64,000 nt of DNA from the NCBI GenBank assembly GCA_903882805.1, contig CAIRYK010000046.1, positions 1 through 64,000 of the forward strand. The letters run 5' to 3'. The position numbers and the translations under genes are program-made. The notes beneath the pieces were generated by a model that was given only the letters and a program-made list of their open reading frames with translations, was not told where the DNA came from and did no database searches. This DNA comes from an uncultured Bacteroidota bacterium. Its GTDB lineage: Bacteria; Bacteroidota; Bacteroidia; Chitinophagales; Chitinophagaceae. This document shows, in pieces, positions 52,145 through 60,302 of the stretch (position 1 is its first letter; each line of letters begins with the position of its first letter).

Positions 52145-54076
52145 TTAGACCTCTGCCAAACTCGATTCGATAGAGTCCAAATCATATTCATCAGTATCTG
52201 CGGTAACTTTTATATTGTAAGGGAAAAATATAGTATTTTCAACTAAAATAAAACGTTTCCCGTTCATCCAACACCATGAATTTTGTACTTTTGTTGTGTG
52301 CAGAAATGCTATTACTTTCTTTCTGTATTCATCCGTGTCTCTTGCAATACAATTATCGATAATCAATGCAATTGTAATACCAGCAGCTAATTGCGTAAAA
52401 ATACCCTTAAACACATCACCTTGAATGTGCTTTCTCCAAAAAAGGGAATCACCTGATTTACCTAGATAGTACCTATGCCCCTCCATTGTTGTTGACCAAC
52501 CATCGTGAAATTCCCAAAAATTTCGACTTGAAGCTAACATAGCAATTCGCAATTGTTCAATAGCTAAATCGCCAGTCAAATCCAAAAATACCTCATAAAG
52601 TCTAATAAATTCTGACAGTAAAAACGTAAAATCAACCTGCAATAGAGCTCCATCCATTGCAGCCAATATTGGAGTAACTTTCCCATTTAAAAATTGATGG
52701 TCCTCTGCTTCCCAAAATCTATCTTCCAGCGCTTTTCTTTCATTTTCATCTTTGCAGCTTTTGTATAACCTAAGCTTGAACTTTTCTTCTTCTGTTAATA
52801 TAGAATCAAATTGTGTTTCCCCTAAGTATAGAAAATCAACCACATCAGACTTTTGACCAACGCTTTTTGCTAATAGAACTGCTTCAGTTTTGGCTTCTGT
52901 ACTCTTAGCCAAATTCGAAAAGAAACGCATGTAGCGATAGAAACTATCATAGTCAACTTCGTCAAATTTGATAAAGTAACGAGTGCCATCAAAAGATACC
53001 CATTCCGTGTTGACCAGTTTAACCAAACAGGGATATAGCACTATAGTCTGCGGTTTATTATTCCTTTTAAATTCGGTCTTAACATTTACGATTTCAAATT
53101 TTCTGGTTTTTGCCAGTCTTTCCTGAATACCGATTAGAAGGAAGAAAGCTTTAAAATAACTTTCGATGATCACGAAGGAAAGATCTTTTGCTTTTTCAAT
53201 ATCTTCTATCCAATCTAAAAAAGCGTTAAAACTTTCATCTGCACTCAACTGACCCTCAGGTCTGTTTTGCCAAAAAAAATCCTGCCATATTTCCCATTTC
53301 TCTGTTCCTTCTATTCGTTCGCTGGCACATAATTTTGATAGCAGAATTGATTTTTGATGTTCGTTTTTTTCCATTGGATCGCCACATGTATTTACTATCT
53401 CATACATCTTCTCGCCGTACTCTCTTATTATCGAATACGTTTTCTCGGTCACAACATCATTAGCCTCCAATTTTATATAAACGAAACCTATTTTGTCCAA
53501 AATATAGTTCTTGATTTCCTCCGCATTACCTGTGTTAACCAAGCTTTTAATGTCCTTCAATGCTTTCACCATATTGGATACTGACGGATCATTTTCATAT
53601 TCACCTCGAAACCAGGTTGCCTTTTTAATGTCATCTAAATGAGCGAATTTTTGTTTTAGAAATACTTCATGTAGCAAATCTTTAATAAAATAGTCAGTCG
53701 AGTTTCTGACCTCATATTTCAACCGGGGTTGTGAATTGCTTAACTGCAATAAACTTATCAAGCCTGAACTTGGCACATAGCAGTTTAACACACCTAGTAT
53801 CAGGTATAGTGTTGTCAATCTTTGTTGTCCATCACACAAATACAGGAATGAATCTGGATATTCATAGGTGTATATTATACCATAAGAATATTCCTTTATA
53901 GATGATTGCTTTTGGGCATCATTTACCAAGTCGTTGGTGAAATTGTATACCAGACTTGTTTTTTTGCCATTAGGCACAGTTTCTCCCCAGCAATAGTCCC
54001 GTTGTAAGTCCGGTATTATTAATTTATTATTATCGCTAAATAAGGCAGTAAGTAAGTTGAATGCTCCTTGGATCAT
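52145..54076 (-). CDS. DUF262-domain protein, second of the pair
   Basis: The 643-residue protein has an N-terminal DUF262 (ParB-like nuclease-fold) domain with FNLLTALF, LIIPDLQRDYCWGE and FLYLCDGQQRLTTLYL (DGQQR at about 82-86). A long helical remainder follows. No DUF1524 His-Me finger motif is visible. DUF262 hydrolyses or binds nucleotides in GmrS-type enzymes that cut glucosylated phage DNA. The frame is open to 54,136, but I take Met at 54,076 because DUF262 proteins begin close to this point; 54,100 is an alternative overlapping the upstream stop. It is translationally coupled to the upstream DUF262-DUF1524 gene. Confidence 0.8.
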   Translation of the reverse strand: MIQGAFNLLTALFSDNNKLIIPDLQRDYCWGETVPNGKKTSLVYNFTNDLVNDAQKQSSIKEYSYGIIYTYEYPDSFLYLCDGQQRLTTLYLILGVLNCYVPSSGLISLLQLSNSQPRLKYEVRNSTDYFIKDLLHEVFLKQKFAHLDDIKKATWFRGEYENDPSVSNMVKALKDIKSLVNTGNAEEIKNYILDKIGFVYIKLEANDVVTEKTYSIIREYGEKMYEIVNTCGDPMEKNEHQKSILLSKLCASERIEGTEKWEIWQDFFWQNRPEGQLSADESFNAFLDWIEDIEKAKDLSFVIIESYFKAFFLLIGIQERLAKTRKFEIVNVKTEFKRNNKPQTIVLYPCLVKLVNTEWVSFDGTRYFIKFDEVDYDSFYRYMRFFSNLAKSTEAKTEAVLLAKSVGQKSDVVDFLYLGETQFDSILTEEEKFKLRLYKSCKDENERKALEDRFWEAEDHQFLNGKVTPILAAMDGALLQVDFTFLLSEFIRLYEVFLDLTGDLAIEQLRIAMLASSRNFWEFHDGWSTTMEGHRYYLGKSGDSLFWRKHIQGDVFKGIFTQLAAGITIALIIDNCIARDTDEYRKKVIAFLHTTKVQNSWCWMNGKRFILVENTIFFPYNIKVTADTDEYDLDSIESSLAEV

Positions 54077-54083
54077 GGTGGTG

Positions 54084-55787
54084 TTATTTGAAAAAATCAT
54101 TAAAGTCTGTTGTGAACGCTCTTTTATTACTCTCAATTTCTTCGGCTAACCAATCTGATTTGCTTCCAAAAACCGACAATGTATGCAACCATAGACCTTG
54201 ATTTTTCGTGCTTATATTTAAAATCTCCTTAAAGAGAATTTCTTTTTTCTCGTGAAAAGACCAGTTACTCAATTTGCTATTCAAACCACGGGGAACTAAA
54301 ACCAGATTGCCAATAGTATTAGTTAAGGAATTTAAATGCATTAGCTCACCTTCACTTAAATTGAGATTTACGTAAGTCTGGGGCTTTATGTGCTCAAGGC
54401 TTCTTGTTTTGTCAACATCGATGTCTTTCTTTTTTAGATTGTCCTCCTCGTACAAATCAAATTCGAATTTATGTTTTTGTTTATTTGCCATCATTGCATT
54501 CATTCTTAACAATTGTCGGCAAACAGGGGTATAAAGTTGGTGGTATGCGTCAAGTTCATTCAGCAGTGATTTGAGAAAATCTTCCTTTGTTGTTTCTTCG
54601 AAGATTATTTTAATATATTGATTCCGAACTTCCTTTATAAATCCATTTTTGTTCTCTAAATACCGATTTATTAGTTCAAGTAATTTTTCTTCTCTCCCTC
54701 TTCCTATTAAACCACTCCCTTTGAACAGCAGCCCCAAATAATTATAAATCTCATGGCTTTCAAACCATTCCTGAATGATATTTTGTAATAAACGTAACCG
54801 TTCCCACACCTGTAGTGCTTGTATGTTGGAATCTTCAGTTGCCGCTATCTTGTCCTTAAAATACTCAAATAGCCCATTGTCATTGTCCTTAGTTTTGTCG
54901 TCTTGAACGTATCGTTGATATAGCTTAAATAAAATAGCCAAATTTGGCTCGGGATCTTTCGGTTTGGATGGCAACGCTATCATTTTTGCAAAGGAGAAAT
55001 GTCGTTCATCTTCCCACCATTTTCTCCAATCGTCCCACTCCGTTGCATATTTTGTCCTCAGTTGATTTATCTGCCATTCCAAACCATCCAGTTGATTTTC
55101 TCCCTGTTGCTGGCTAATTTCATGATAAACTTGCCTAGATGCCTCTCTGAGTATATTGGACTTAATAAGGTCTGTTTGACTCATTTCGGCCTTATCTTGA
55201 TTCATCATGGAGAAAACTTTTGTCTCATCCTGATTATGATCCAATGTTATGTAAATTATTTTTATGTTATTCTGAATAAACTCGCCAAATAATTCCAAGT
55301 CGTTTACCCCTAATAACTCTTCTTCACAAATGCGCCAAGCTTTTTTAAGTGCCGCAATATCCTGCACCTGCTCATCCCCTTCACATTTTCCTTTCAAAAA
55401 ACCTTGTAATACTTTATTTGCGGCATCCCTTACATTGTATTTCATTTTATTTTCTAAACTGAAGCTCAGCGAGAGACCCTTACTTTTGAATAAACAAAAC
55501 AGAATAAAGAGTGAAGTAGTGCGTTGCTGACCATCCACCAATTCTATTTCATTCGCTGTTTGCTTAGTTGTAATACCCTGAAGATGGTATTCATAATTGG
55601 GAATAATTTTACCATCACGTATTGCGCTATTGAATTCACGTTTGAAATCGGTAAGCAACAATCTTAAATGCAGGTCACCTCGCTTTTCATTTTTTTGTAA
55701 GCTCCATTTATACCCTCTTTGATAATAGGGGACAACAAATAACCGACGGTCGCTAAAGTATTGGGCGAGTGTTTTAAAATTGGACAT
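54084..55787 (-). CDS. DUF262-DUF1524 protein (GmrSD-like nuclease)
   Basis: The 567-residue protein has DUF262 motifs FVVPYYQRGYKWS (about 17-29) and ELVDGQQRTTS (about 82-92). Its C-terminal DUF1524 domain has a His-Me finger pattern, LEHIKPQ at 464-470 and NTIGNLVLVPRGLNSKLSN (about 490-508). This order is that of GmrSD type IV restriction enzymes and the related BrxU, which cleave modified phage DNA with NTP. It is followed directly by a second DUF262 gene and preceded by a DEDDh exonuclease gene 17 nt away. It is a core gene of the proposed defence cluster. Confidence 0.85.
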   Translation of the reverse strand: MSNFKTLAQYFSDRRLFVVPYYQRGYKWSLQKNEKRGDLHLRLLLTDFKREFNSAIRDGKIIPNYEYHLQGITTKQTANEIELVDGQQRTTSLFILFCLFKSKGLSLSFSLENKMKYNVRDAANKVLQGFLKGKCEGDEQVQDIAALKKAWRICEEELLGVNDLELFGEFIQNNIKIIYITLDHNQDETKVFSMMNQDKAEMSQTDLIKSNILREASRQVYHEISQQQGENQLDGLEWQINQLRTKYATEWDDWRKWWEDERHFSFAKMIALPSKPKDPEPNLAILFKLYQRYVQDDKTKDNDNGLFEYFKDKIAATEDSNIQALQVWERLRLLQNIIQEWFESHEIYNYLGLLFKGSGLIGRGREEKLLELINRYLENKNGFIKEVRNQYIKIIFEETTKEDFLKSLLNELDAYHQLYTPVCRQLLRMNAMMANKQKHKFEFDLYEEDNLKKKDIDVDKTRSLEHIKPQTYVNLNLSEGELMHLNSLTNTIGNLVLVPRGLNSKLSNWSFHEKKEILFKEILNISTKNQGLWLHTLSVFGSKSDWLAEEIESNKRAFTTDFNDFFK

Positions 55788-55804
55788 AATTTTCGATTAG
55801 GTGT

Positions 55805-56284
55805 TTAGCTAAATTTCAAATGCTTCAAATACAATTCCCCACAAGCCATAGCATCACTCAGCGCATCGTGGTGATTAAGAGTAATATTATGCTTTATACA
55901 CAGAGATTTCAAGCTTTCTCGGTAAATTTTATAGGTGCAATGCCCGGTGTAGTCGGGCACTTCAAGTTTGTAATAATCCAATGTTTGCCTGAGGCATTGA
56001 AAATCAAATGCGAAACCATTGTGTGCTACCAAATTTTGGTTTAAAATGAATGGTTTTATTTTATCCCAAACATGGTTGAACGTTGGCGCATCTGCTGTTA
56101 GTACAGGAGTAATTCCATGAATATCAATGAAATTGTTCCAATAGAAATTATTCGGTGGCTGCACCAAAATTGATAGTTTTTCTATTGTCATCCCATTTTC
56201 AATACGGACAAGCCCCACCTGGCAAATGCTCCAACGCTTCCCATGTGCTGTTTCAAAATCAATAGCTGTAAAAGAACTGTTCAT
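55805..56284 (-). CDS. DnaQ-like 3'-5' exonuclease (DEDDh)
   Basis: The 159-residue protein is a bare exonuclease domain. It has TAIDFETA (D9, E11) as motif ExoI, AHNGFAFDFQCLRQTL as ExoII and NHHDALSDAMACGELY (HxxxxD) as ExoIII. All four acidic residues and the histidine are present, so it should be active on single-stranded DNA or RNA 3' ends. It resembles the free-standing exonuclease family rather than a polymerase proofreading subunit. It sits 3 nt behind the SWIRTYD-repeat gene and 17 nt before the DUF262-DUF1524 gene. Confidence 0.85.
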   Translation of the reverse strand: MNSSFTAIDFETAHGKRWSICQVGLVRIENGMTIEKLSILVQPPNNFYWNNFIDIHGITPVLTADAPTFNHVWDKIKPFILNQNLVAHNGFAFDFQCLRQTLDYYKLEVPDYTGHCTYKIYRESLKSLCIKHNITLNHHDALSDAMACGELYLKHLKFS

Positions 56285-56287
56285 GGA

Positions 56288-56590
56288 TCAGGCGCTTTTT
56301 TCACTTAACCTTTTACATTTCTTATCATACGTCCTTAACCAACTTCCCTCTTTTGTGGTAAATGTTTGTCCGGCAGCGGCTCTAACAGTCTTATTGCTGG
56401 CCGACATTTCTGCAATTCTCTTGCAGTGCTCATCATAAGTCCTTATCCATGAGCCTTCTTCGGTCACAAAAAAGTCAGAACCGATGCCCACTACTTCCTT
56501 ATTAGAAGCAGACATTTCCGAAATTCTTTTACTTTTTTCGTCATAAACTCTTATCCAAGAGCCTTCATTTTGAACGTTTGAAATTGGCAT
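56288..56590 (-). CDS. Small SWIRTYD-repeat protein
   Basis: The 100-residue protein consists of three ~37-residue units. Each has the pattern EGSW(I/L)R.YD.K.KR(I/L)(S/A)E.SAS, joined by VVGIGSDFFVTE-type linkers. It starts with MPISNVQNEGSW and ends just after the third unit. There is no signal peptide, and it is highly charged with Trp, Arg and Tyr at fixed positions. It resembles small Bacteroidota repeat proteins of unknown role. Its tight packing (3 nt before the exonuclease, 58 nt after the AAA gene) makes it part of the cluster. Confidence 0.7.
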   Translation of the reverse strand: MPISNVQNEGSWIRVYDEKSKRISEMSASNKEVVGIGSDFFVTEEGSWIRTYDEHCKRIAEMSASNKTVRAAAGQTFTTKEGSWLRTYDKKCKRLSEKSA

Positions 56591-56648
56591 AACTGTGGTT
56601 TTTATATTACGTGCCTACTCTATCCAGTTTTCGGCATCCCTGTGTATT

Positions 56649-57782
56649 TTATCTTAAAGAGGAACTTTTAAAACCAATAGCATTATTTTTCCCGGTTTGT
56701 TGAAAGTCCTTCTCCTCTTGATTGTAAATTGCTGTCAATGTCATAGGCTTATTTATGCTTGTCGCAAACCCTAATTTCTGCGATAACATTTGGGCTTTGT
56801 CAACTTCTAACTCATTAAACTCATATTTTGCAATTAACCTCCCCTTGCGCATCAATGCAGCATCCACTTTTGAAATATCAGTATTAAATGAACAAATTAT
56901 TTGTATGTTCAAACAATCGGATAGCAGGCCGTCAGAAATATTTAATAATGCAGAAACAGGAGAATTCCCGTCTTTTTCCCGGTCAACAACAATATTCTCC
57001 GCATCTTCAATAACGAACACAGAATTGGGGTTTTCAATAAGTACCGAAATTAAATCAGGATTTGTAATTGCCCCAGCCATGTTTGGCGGTAAAAAGATAA
57101 TGTCTTTTTTCAGCAATGATATAAGATACCGGATATAGGAGGTCTTGCCTGTACCCGGCTTACCATGCAAAAGCACCAGCCCTTTATCATTTTTCTTCGC
57201 AAGTCTTTTCAGGATAGTTTGGTGTATATCCTTAAAATCATCGTTGTAGTTGTCTGTTATGTTTAATTTAGGTTTTGTTATCTCCAATGATTTAGTAGTA
57301 ATACCAAGCTTTGAACTCACTAACAGTGAAATCTTAGGTTTTTTTCTGCTCTTCTTTTCCCTGAATTTTTGAATTCCATTTATTATTTCCTCAACTTTTT
57401 CAATCCCGGTTTTGCGAAAAAGTAATCTTACCGTAGATTGATTCGTATCAAAGTCGACAATCAAATCTTCATCCAAAATATAGAAAATATCATCAAGTTC
57501 AGCTTTCCTTCTGCTGTTGAAATACCTCTTATCAAAATGGAAATCCTTGATTTCTGTTTTATAGGTTTCCATGAACCATCCATTTGCTTTTTTACAATCA
57601 ATATTTATTTCGTTAATGAAATTTGGGATCGTATTGAAATAAGCAAGGAACAAGGTAAATTCATTCAAATAAGAACCATTACGTTCTGCGAAAATTTCAG
57701 ATAAATCCATATTGGTTGCTGACTTGTTCAATCCAAATTCTTTTGTTTGTAAATCCTTAAAGCTGATTGTTTTTGATGTCAT
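56649..57782 (-). CDS. BCS1-like AAA ATPase
   Basis: The 377-residue protein has an unknown N-terminal region (about 1-170). The AAA domain that follows has Walker A GKPGTGKTS (207-215), Walker B VFVIEDAE (255-262) and sensor-1 asparagine at N300 (ICSFNTDI). Arginines of the MRKGRL box are at 312 and 315. The layout is that of BCS1-type AAA proteins, which also appear in bacterial defence and toxin contexts. It is the first gene of the five-gene minus-strand cluster. The upstream region is shared divergently with the gene at 58,066 and contains direct repeats. Confidence 0.82.
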   Translation of the reverse strand: MTSKTISFKDLQTKEFGLNKSATNMDLSEIFAERNGSYLNEFTLFLAYFNTIPNFINEINIDCKKANGWFMETYKTEIKDFHFDKRYFNSRRKAELDDIFYILDEDLIVDFDTNQSTVRLLFRKTGIEKVEEIINGIQKFREKKSRKKPKISLLVSSKLGITTKSLEITKPKLNITDNYNDDFKDIHQTILKRLAKKNDKGLVLLHGKPGTGKTSYIRYLISLLKKDIIFLPPNMAGAITNPDLISVLIENPNSVFVIEDAENIVVDREKDGNSPVSALLNISDGLLSDCLNIQIICSFNTDISKVDAALMRKGRLIAKYEFNELEVDKAQMLSQKLGFATSINKPMTLTAIYNQEEKDFQQTGKNNAIGFKSSSLR

Positions 57783-57952
57783 GGCTATAAATTTCTATTC
57801 TTTGTCAAAAGTAAATGCCATGAACGCCAAACTATGTCGCTATGAAATTTTATTTTTAATTTACTGTTGCGAATAAAAAAGAGAGCAGATACGATCAACA
57901 TTGTCTGTATCCGGTTACTTATCCTTGTGCTTTAAATACAAAAGATACGTTG

Positions 57953-57985
57953 GCGAATGGTTTTGAATGTCGAGCGAATGGTTTT
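57953..57985. repeat. GCGAATGGTTTT direct repeat in a divergent promoter region
   Basis: Two 12-nt copies start at 57,953 and 57,974, exactly 21 bp (two helical turns) apart. A weaker GACGAATAGTGT follows at about 58,007. They lie between the AAA gene and the divergent gene at 58,066, so a regulator site is plausible. Confidence 0.5.
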
Positions 57986-58065
57986 CAACTCGTGGTCGAA
58001 TTGCTGACGAATAGTGTAATAGTGTTCAAATGTCATGTTCAAATTCTTTTTGATAGTTTTGTGGT

Positions 58066-58839
58066 ATGGAGGATAAAATACAACTTAAACCTAACCGGGA
58101 AGAATTTGCTCATCTGCTGGCAAAGAAATTTTGGAATGATTATTTGGAAGTGCTAACCCGTTATAATCACGCTGAGAAAATAGAAATAACCGAGCATCTC
58201 ATGCTTATTTTTCAATTGGCATCCGGCTATATTAAAACAGGCAATGAAAAGTTTGCTGAATTAATCGAAAGTTATGAAGATGATTTGCTCACGAAGTACC
58301 GTAGTCGTTTAGTAGCTTATTTTAGTAAAGGATTCATTAAATATCTTCTATTTGACAATGTTATTAGCGAAATGAATCTGGTTACAAAAGAGGAGTTTGA
58401 TGCTATGACACCAGGGGAGCAAGAGTTTAAAGAGGAAGACAAGGAGGAGTTTTTACTAATGTCTCAGAATGCGCTTTCCCATGCGAGGAAGTTGCTTTAT
58501 TTACACGATAAAGGCGATGTTTTGCCAACCTTTACCATAGAGGAAACAACCATCACGGCAGACGAACCTGATAAGGGTATGACCAAAGCCCGCCAGCTAC
58601 TTGCCATTTACTACTTTCTGAAAGCATCTTTAGGTATAGAAGGCCGGGATAGCAGTTCGATTAGCGGAATAGCCCGTTTTATTCATTTACTAACAGGTAC
58701 AAAATTTACAACCATTCAGAACTCTGATATTTATAAGAAATACCTGCAAATGCCGAATTATAAAAAGGATAACCAACTTATAACTGATTTAAAGTTCATC
58801 CGTCCTTATTTTGTGGACTTAGGTTTAGACAGTGCGTAA
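58066..58839 (+). CDS. Uncharacterised element-associated protein
   Basis: The 257-residue cytoplasmic protein is helical and acidic in the middle (FKEEDKEEFLLM). The C-terminal part (about 165-257) has ARQLLAIYYFLKASLG, ARFIHLLTGTKFTTIQNSDIYKKY and a final FIRPYFVDLGL. This arrangement recurs in proteins of Bacteroidota mobile elements and resembles no enzyme I know. It opens a plus-strand group that leads to the recombinase. Function unknown. Confidence 0.62.
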   Translation: MEDKIQLKPNREEFAHLLAKKFWNDYLEVLTRYNHAEKIEITEHLMLIFQLASGYIKTGNEKFAELIESYEDDLLTKYRSRLVAYFSKGFIKYLLFDNVISEMNLVTKEEFDAMTPGEQEFKEEDKEEFLLMSQNALSHARKLLYLHDKGDVLPTFTIEETTITADEPDKGMTKARQLLAIYYFLKASLGIEGRDSSSISGIARFIHLLTGTKFTTIQNSDIYKKYLQMPNYKKDNQLITDLKFIRPYFVDLGLDSA

Positions 58840-58841
58840 AG

Positions 58842-58916
58842 ATGATTGATGAAGAGATAAATAGAGCTATTAAAGAACTACCATTTGGGGAACGCAAAAA
58901 GTTCAATGATCTTTAA
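58842..58916 (+). CDS. Possible 24-residue peptide
   Basis: A short frame (MIDEEINRAIKELPFGERKK then FNDL) starts 2 nt after the previous stop and ends 10 nt before the next start. The amphipathic helix composition and tight spacing suggest it may be translated, but nothing else supports it. Confidence 0.3.
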   Translation: MIDEEINRAIKELPFGERKKFNDL

Positions 58917-58926
58917 ACAAAAAAAT

Positions 58927-59667
58927 ATGACTATTGAAGAGCAATATGATTACTTAACTACATGGGCTAAAGAAAAGGCCATTTTGTTGATTAGTGCGGA
59001 AGTTAAAACCAATAAAGCCCCGTTAATAACTTTTAATGCGAGTGAAACAAACAGCATAAATGACTTTACCAATCTTGTTAGTAGTTCAGGTGGTAAGGCT
59101 GTTTTTTACGAAAGTCTTTTATTTACGGAAGATGACTATAGTGAATATTTGGGTTATGTATCGAAATTGGAAGATGAGGAAATGAAGAGTGATTTTACAA
59201 AGCTTGAGCCTTATAAGAATAAAATTCTAAAGTTTAGTTTTCATTTTATCCATTATGGTTCAATCTATGTCTTTGAAAATTCATCACAGGAAGCGGAGAT
59301 TTTCCATGATATTCAAGCTACGCTAATAGATATTATCCATAATGCTCAGGCTAATGAATTGCCGGAAGATAAAGCAAATGAAATAGGTCGGCAATTGGCG
59401 GAGCATGAGCAATTTAGCAAAGTAAAAAACAGGTCTCAAAGAGATTTTTTGGCGAAAAAGCTATTTCCTGAACTTGCGGATTATGATGGGAATGCTTTTT
59501 ATGCCGTCACTCAAATTGCGGAAAGCATATATGAAATAGAGATTAAACCTCGAAAGGAACAACAGTTGGTACAGAATATCCAACAGCTAAAAAAAGAAGG
59601 CAAAACAAAGGTTGTCATTTGTCAAGAATTACAAATAAGTAAGGACACGTTAAATAAATATTATTAG
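58927..59667 (+). CDS. Uncharacterised protein with C-terminal HTH-like end
   Basis: The 246-residue protein starts at MTIEEQYDYLTTW; the frame is open 42 nt upstream, overlapping the small peptide frame. The middle is acidic and helical. The last 35 residues (QNIQQLKKEGKTKVVICQEL then QISKDTLNKYY) look like the helix-turn-helix tail of resolvases and Hin-type proteins, suggesting DNA binding. No catalytic motif. It probably shares a transcript with the gene at 58,066. Confidence 0.6.
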   Translation: MTIEEQYDYLTTWAKEKAILLISAEVKTNKAPLITFNASETNSINDFTNLVSSSGGKAVFYESLLFTEDDYSEYLGYVSKLEDEEMKSDFTKLEPYKNKILKFSFHFIHYGSIYVFENSSQEAEIFHDIQATLIDIIHNAQANELPEDKANEIGRQLAEHEQFSKVKNRSQRDFLAKKLFPELADYDGNAFYAVTQIAESIYEIEIKPRKEQQLVQNIQQLKKEGKTKVVICQELQISKDTLNKYY

Positions 59668-59694
59668 CAAGTTTACTCATTGCTTCCCCCGTTA

Positions 59695-59847
59695 CCGTTA
59701 AACGGCTGTTCCGTTTAACGTAAGAATATTTAGCCGACTATAAAAAGTCGGCATTTTTTATTCAATTACGCTGCGAAATCAGTGTTATAGGGGCTTTTAG
59801 CGTTTAACGTTTAATCCGTTTAACGTAACACCAGTTACCGTTTATCG
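59695..59847. repeat. Cluster of CGTTTAACG motifs with two duplicated hairpins
   Basis: CCGTTTAACG-type motifs lie at 59,695 (inverted), 59,711, 59,801, 59,816 and 59,838 (CCGTTTATCG). Each group is followed by a TTTAGCCG hairpin. More copies occur inside the zinc-ribbon gene at 60,432, 60,450, 60,561 and 60,615. Confidence 0.65.
59731..59760 (+). terminator. Hairpin 1 of a duplicated pair
   Basis: GCCGACT (59,733-59,739) pairs with AGTCGGC (59,746-59,752), followed by ATTTTTTATT. It may terminate the transcript of the gene ending at 59,667. Confidence 0.7.
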
Positions 59848-59860
59848 CTAAAAATATGTT

Positions 59861-59888
59861 TAGCCGTCTGTAAAAAGACGGCTTTTGT
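59861..59888 (+). terminator. Hairpin 2 of a duplicated pair
   Basis: GCCGTCT (59,863-59,869) pairs with AGACGGC (59,876-59,882), followed by TTTTG. The middle pair differs from hairpin 1 on both arms, so pairing is kept. Confidence 0.7.
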
Positions 59889-59974
59889 ATGTCAAGATTT
59901 TTCAAAAGATAGGTACACCAATAGGGGCATCCCACCGCAAAAAACGGTCGGAGCTTTGTACCAAAATCGGAAAT

Positions 59975-60277
59975 ATGGTAAAGACTAATGCAATGCAAAT
60001 GAAATCTCACACAGTAAATGTGAATGTAGTAATGGATGTAATGAGCATCCTGTTTAACAACGATATTCCTTTTCAGGTCGAAGGGATAAATGAGCATGAG
60101 AACACAATGCTTATCAGGACAACCACGAACCCGAAACTAACCCGGCATAAAAAAGCACTGGATAACCTTAAAACACTTATCTCCGATTATAGCTATTACC
60201 GACATGAATCGGAAAGTGGTAATACCCATAATAGCGAAGCTGACAATAACGATTATGAAGATGAGGACGAATATTAA
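59975..60277 (+). CDS. Small acidic-tailed hypothetical protein
   Basis: This is about 100 residues from the Met at 59,975 (MVKTNAMQMKSHTVNVNVVM). The frame is open back to 59,885 but that part overlaps the hairpin and has no coding character. The protein has a short beta-type core (MSILFNNDIPFQVEGINEHEN) and an acidic tail (NDYEDEDEY). Small acidic proteins of this type are common in Bacteroidota mobile elements. It is followed by the zinc-ribbon gene after 25 nt. Function unknown. Confidence 0.55.
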   Translation: MVKTNAMQMKSHTVNVNVVMDVMSILFNNDIPFQVEGINEHENTMLIRTTTNPKLTRHKKALDNLKTLISDYSYYRHESESGNTHNSEADNNDYEDEDEY

Positions 60278-60302
60278 AAATTAGTTAAACCAAAATTTCA
60301 AT

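Noticed and set aside
54077-54136. Longer start for the second DUF262 protein
   Set aside because: It would overlap the upstream gene by 53 nt and add residues not typical of the family.
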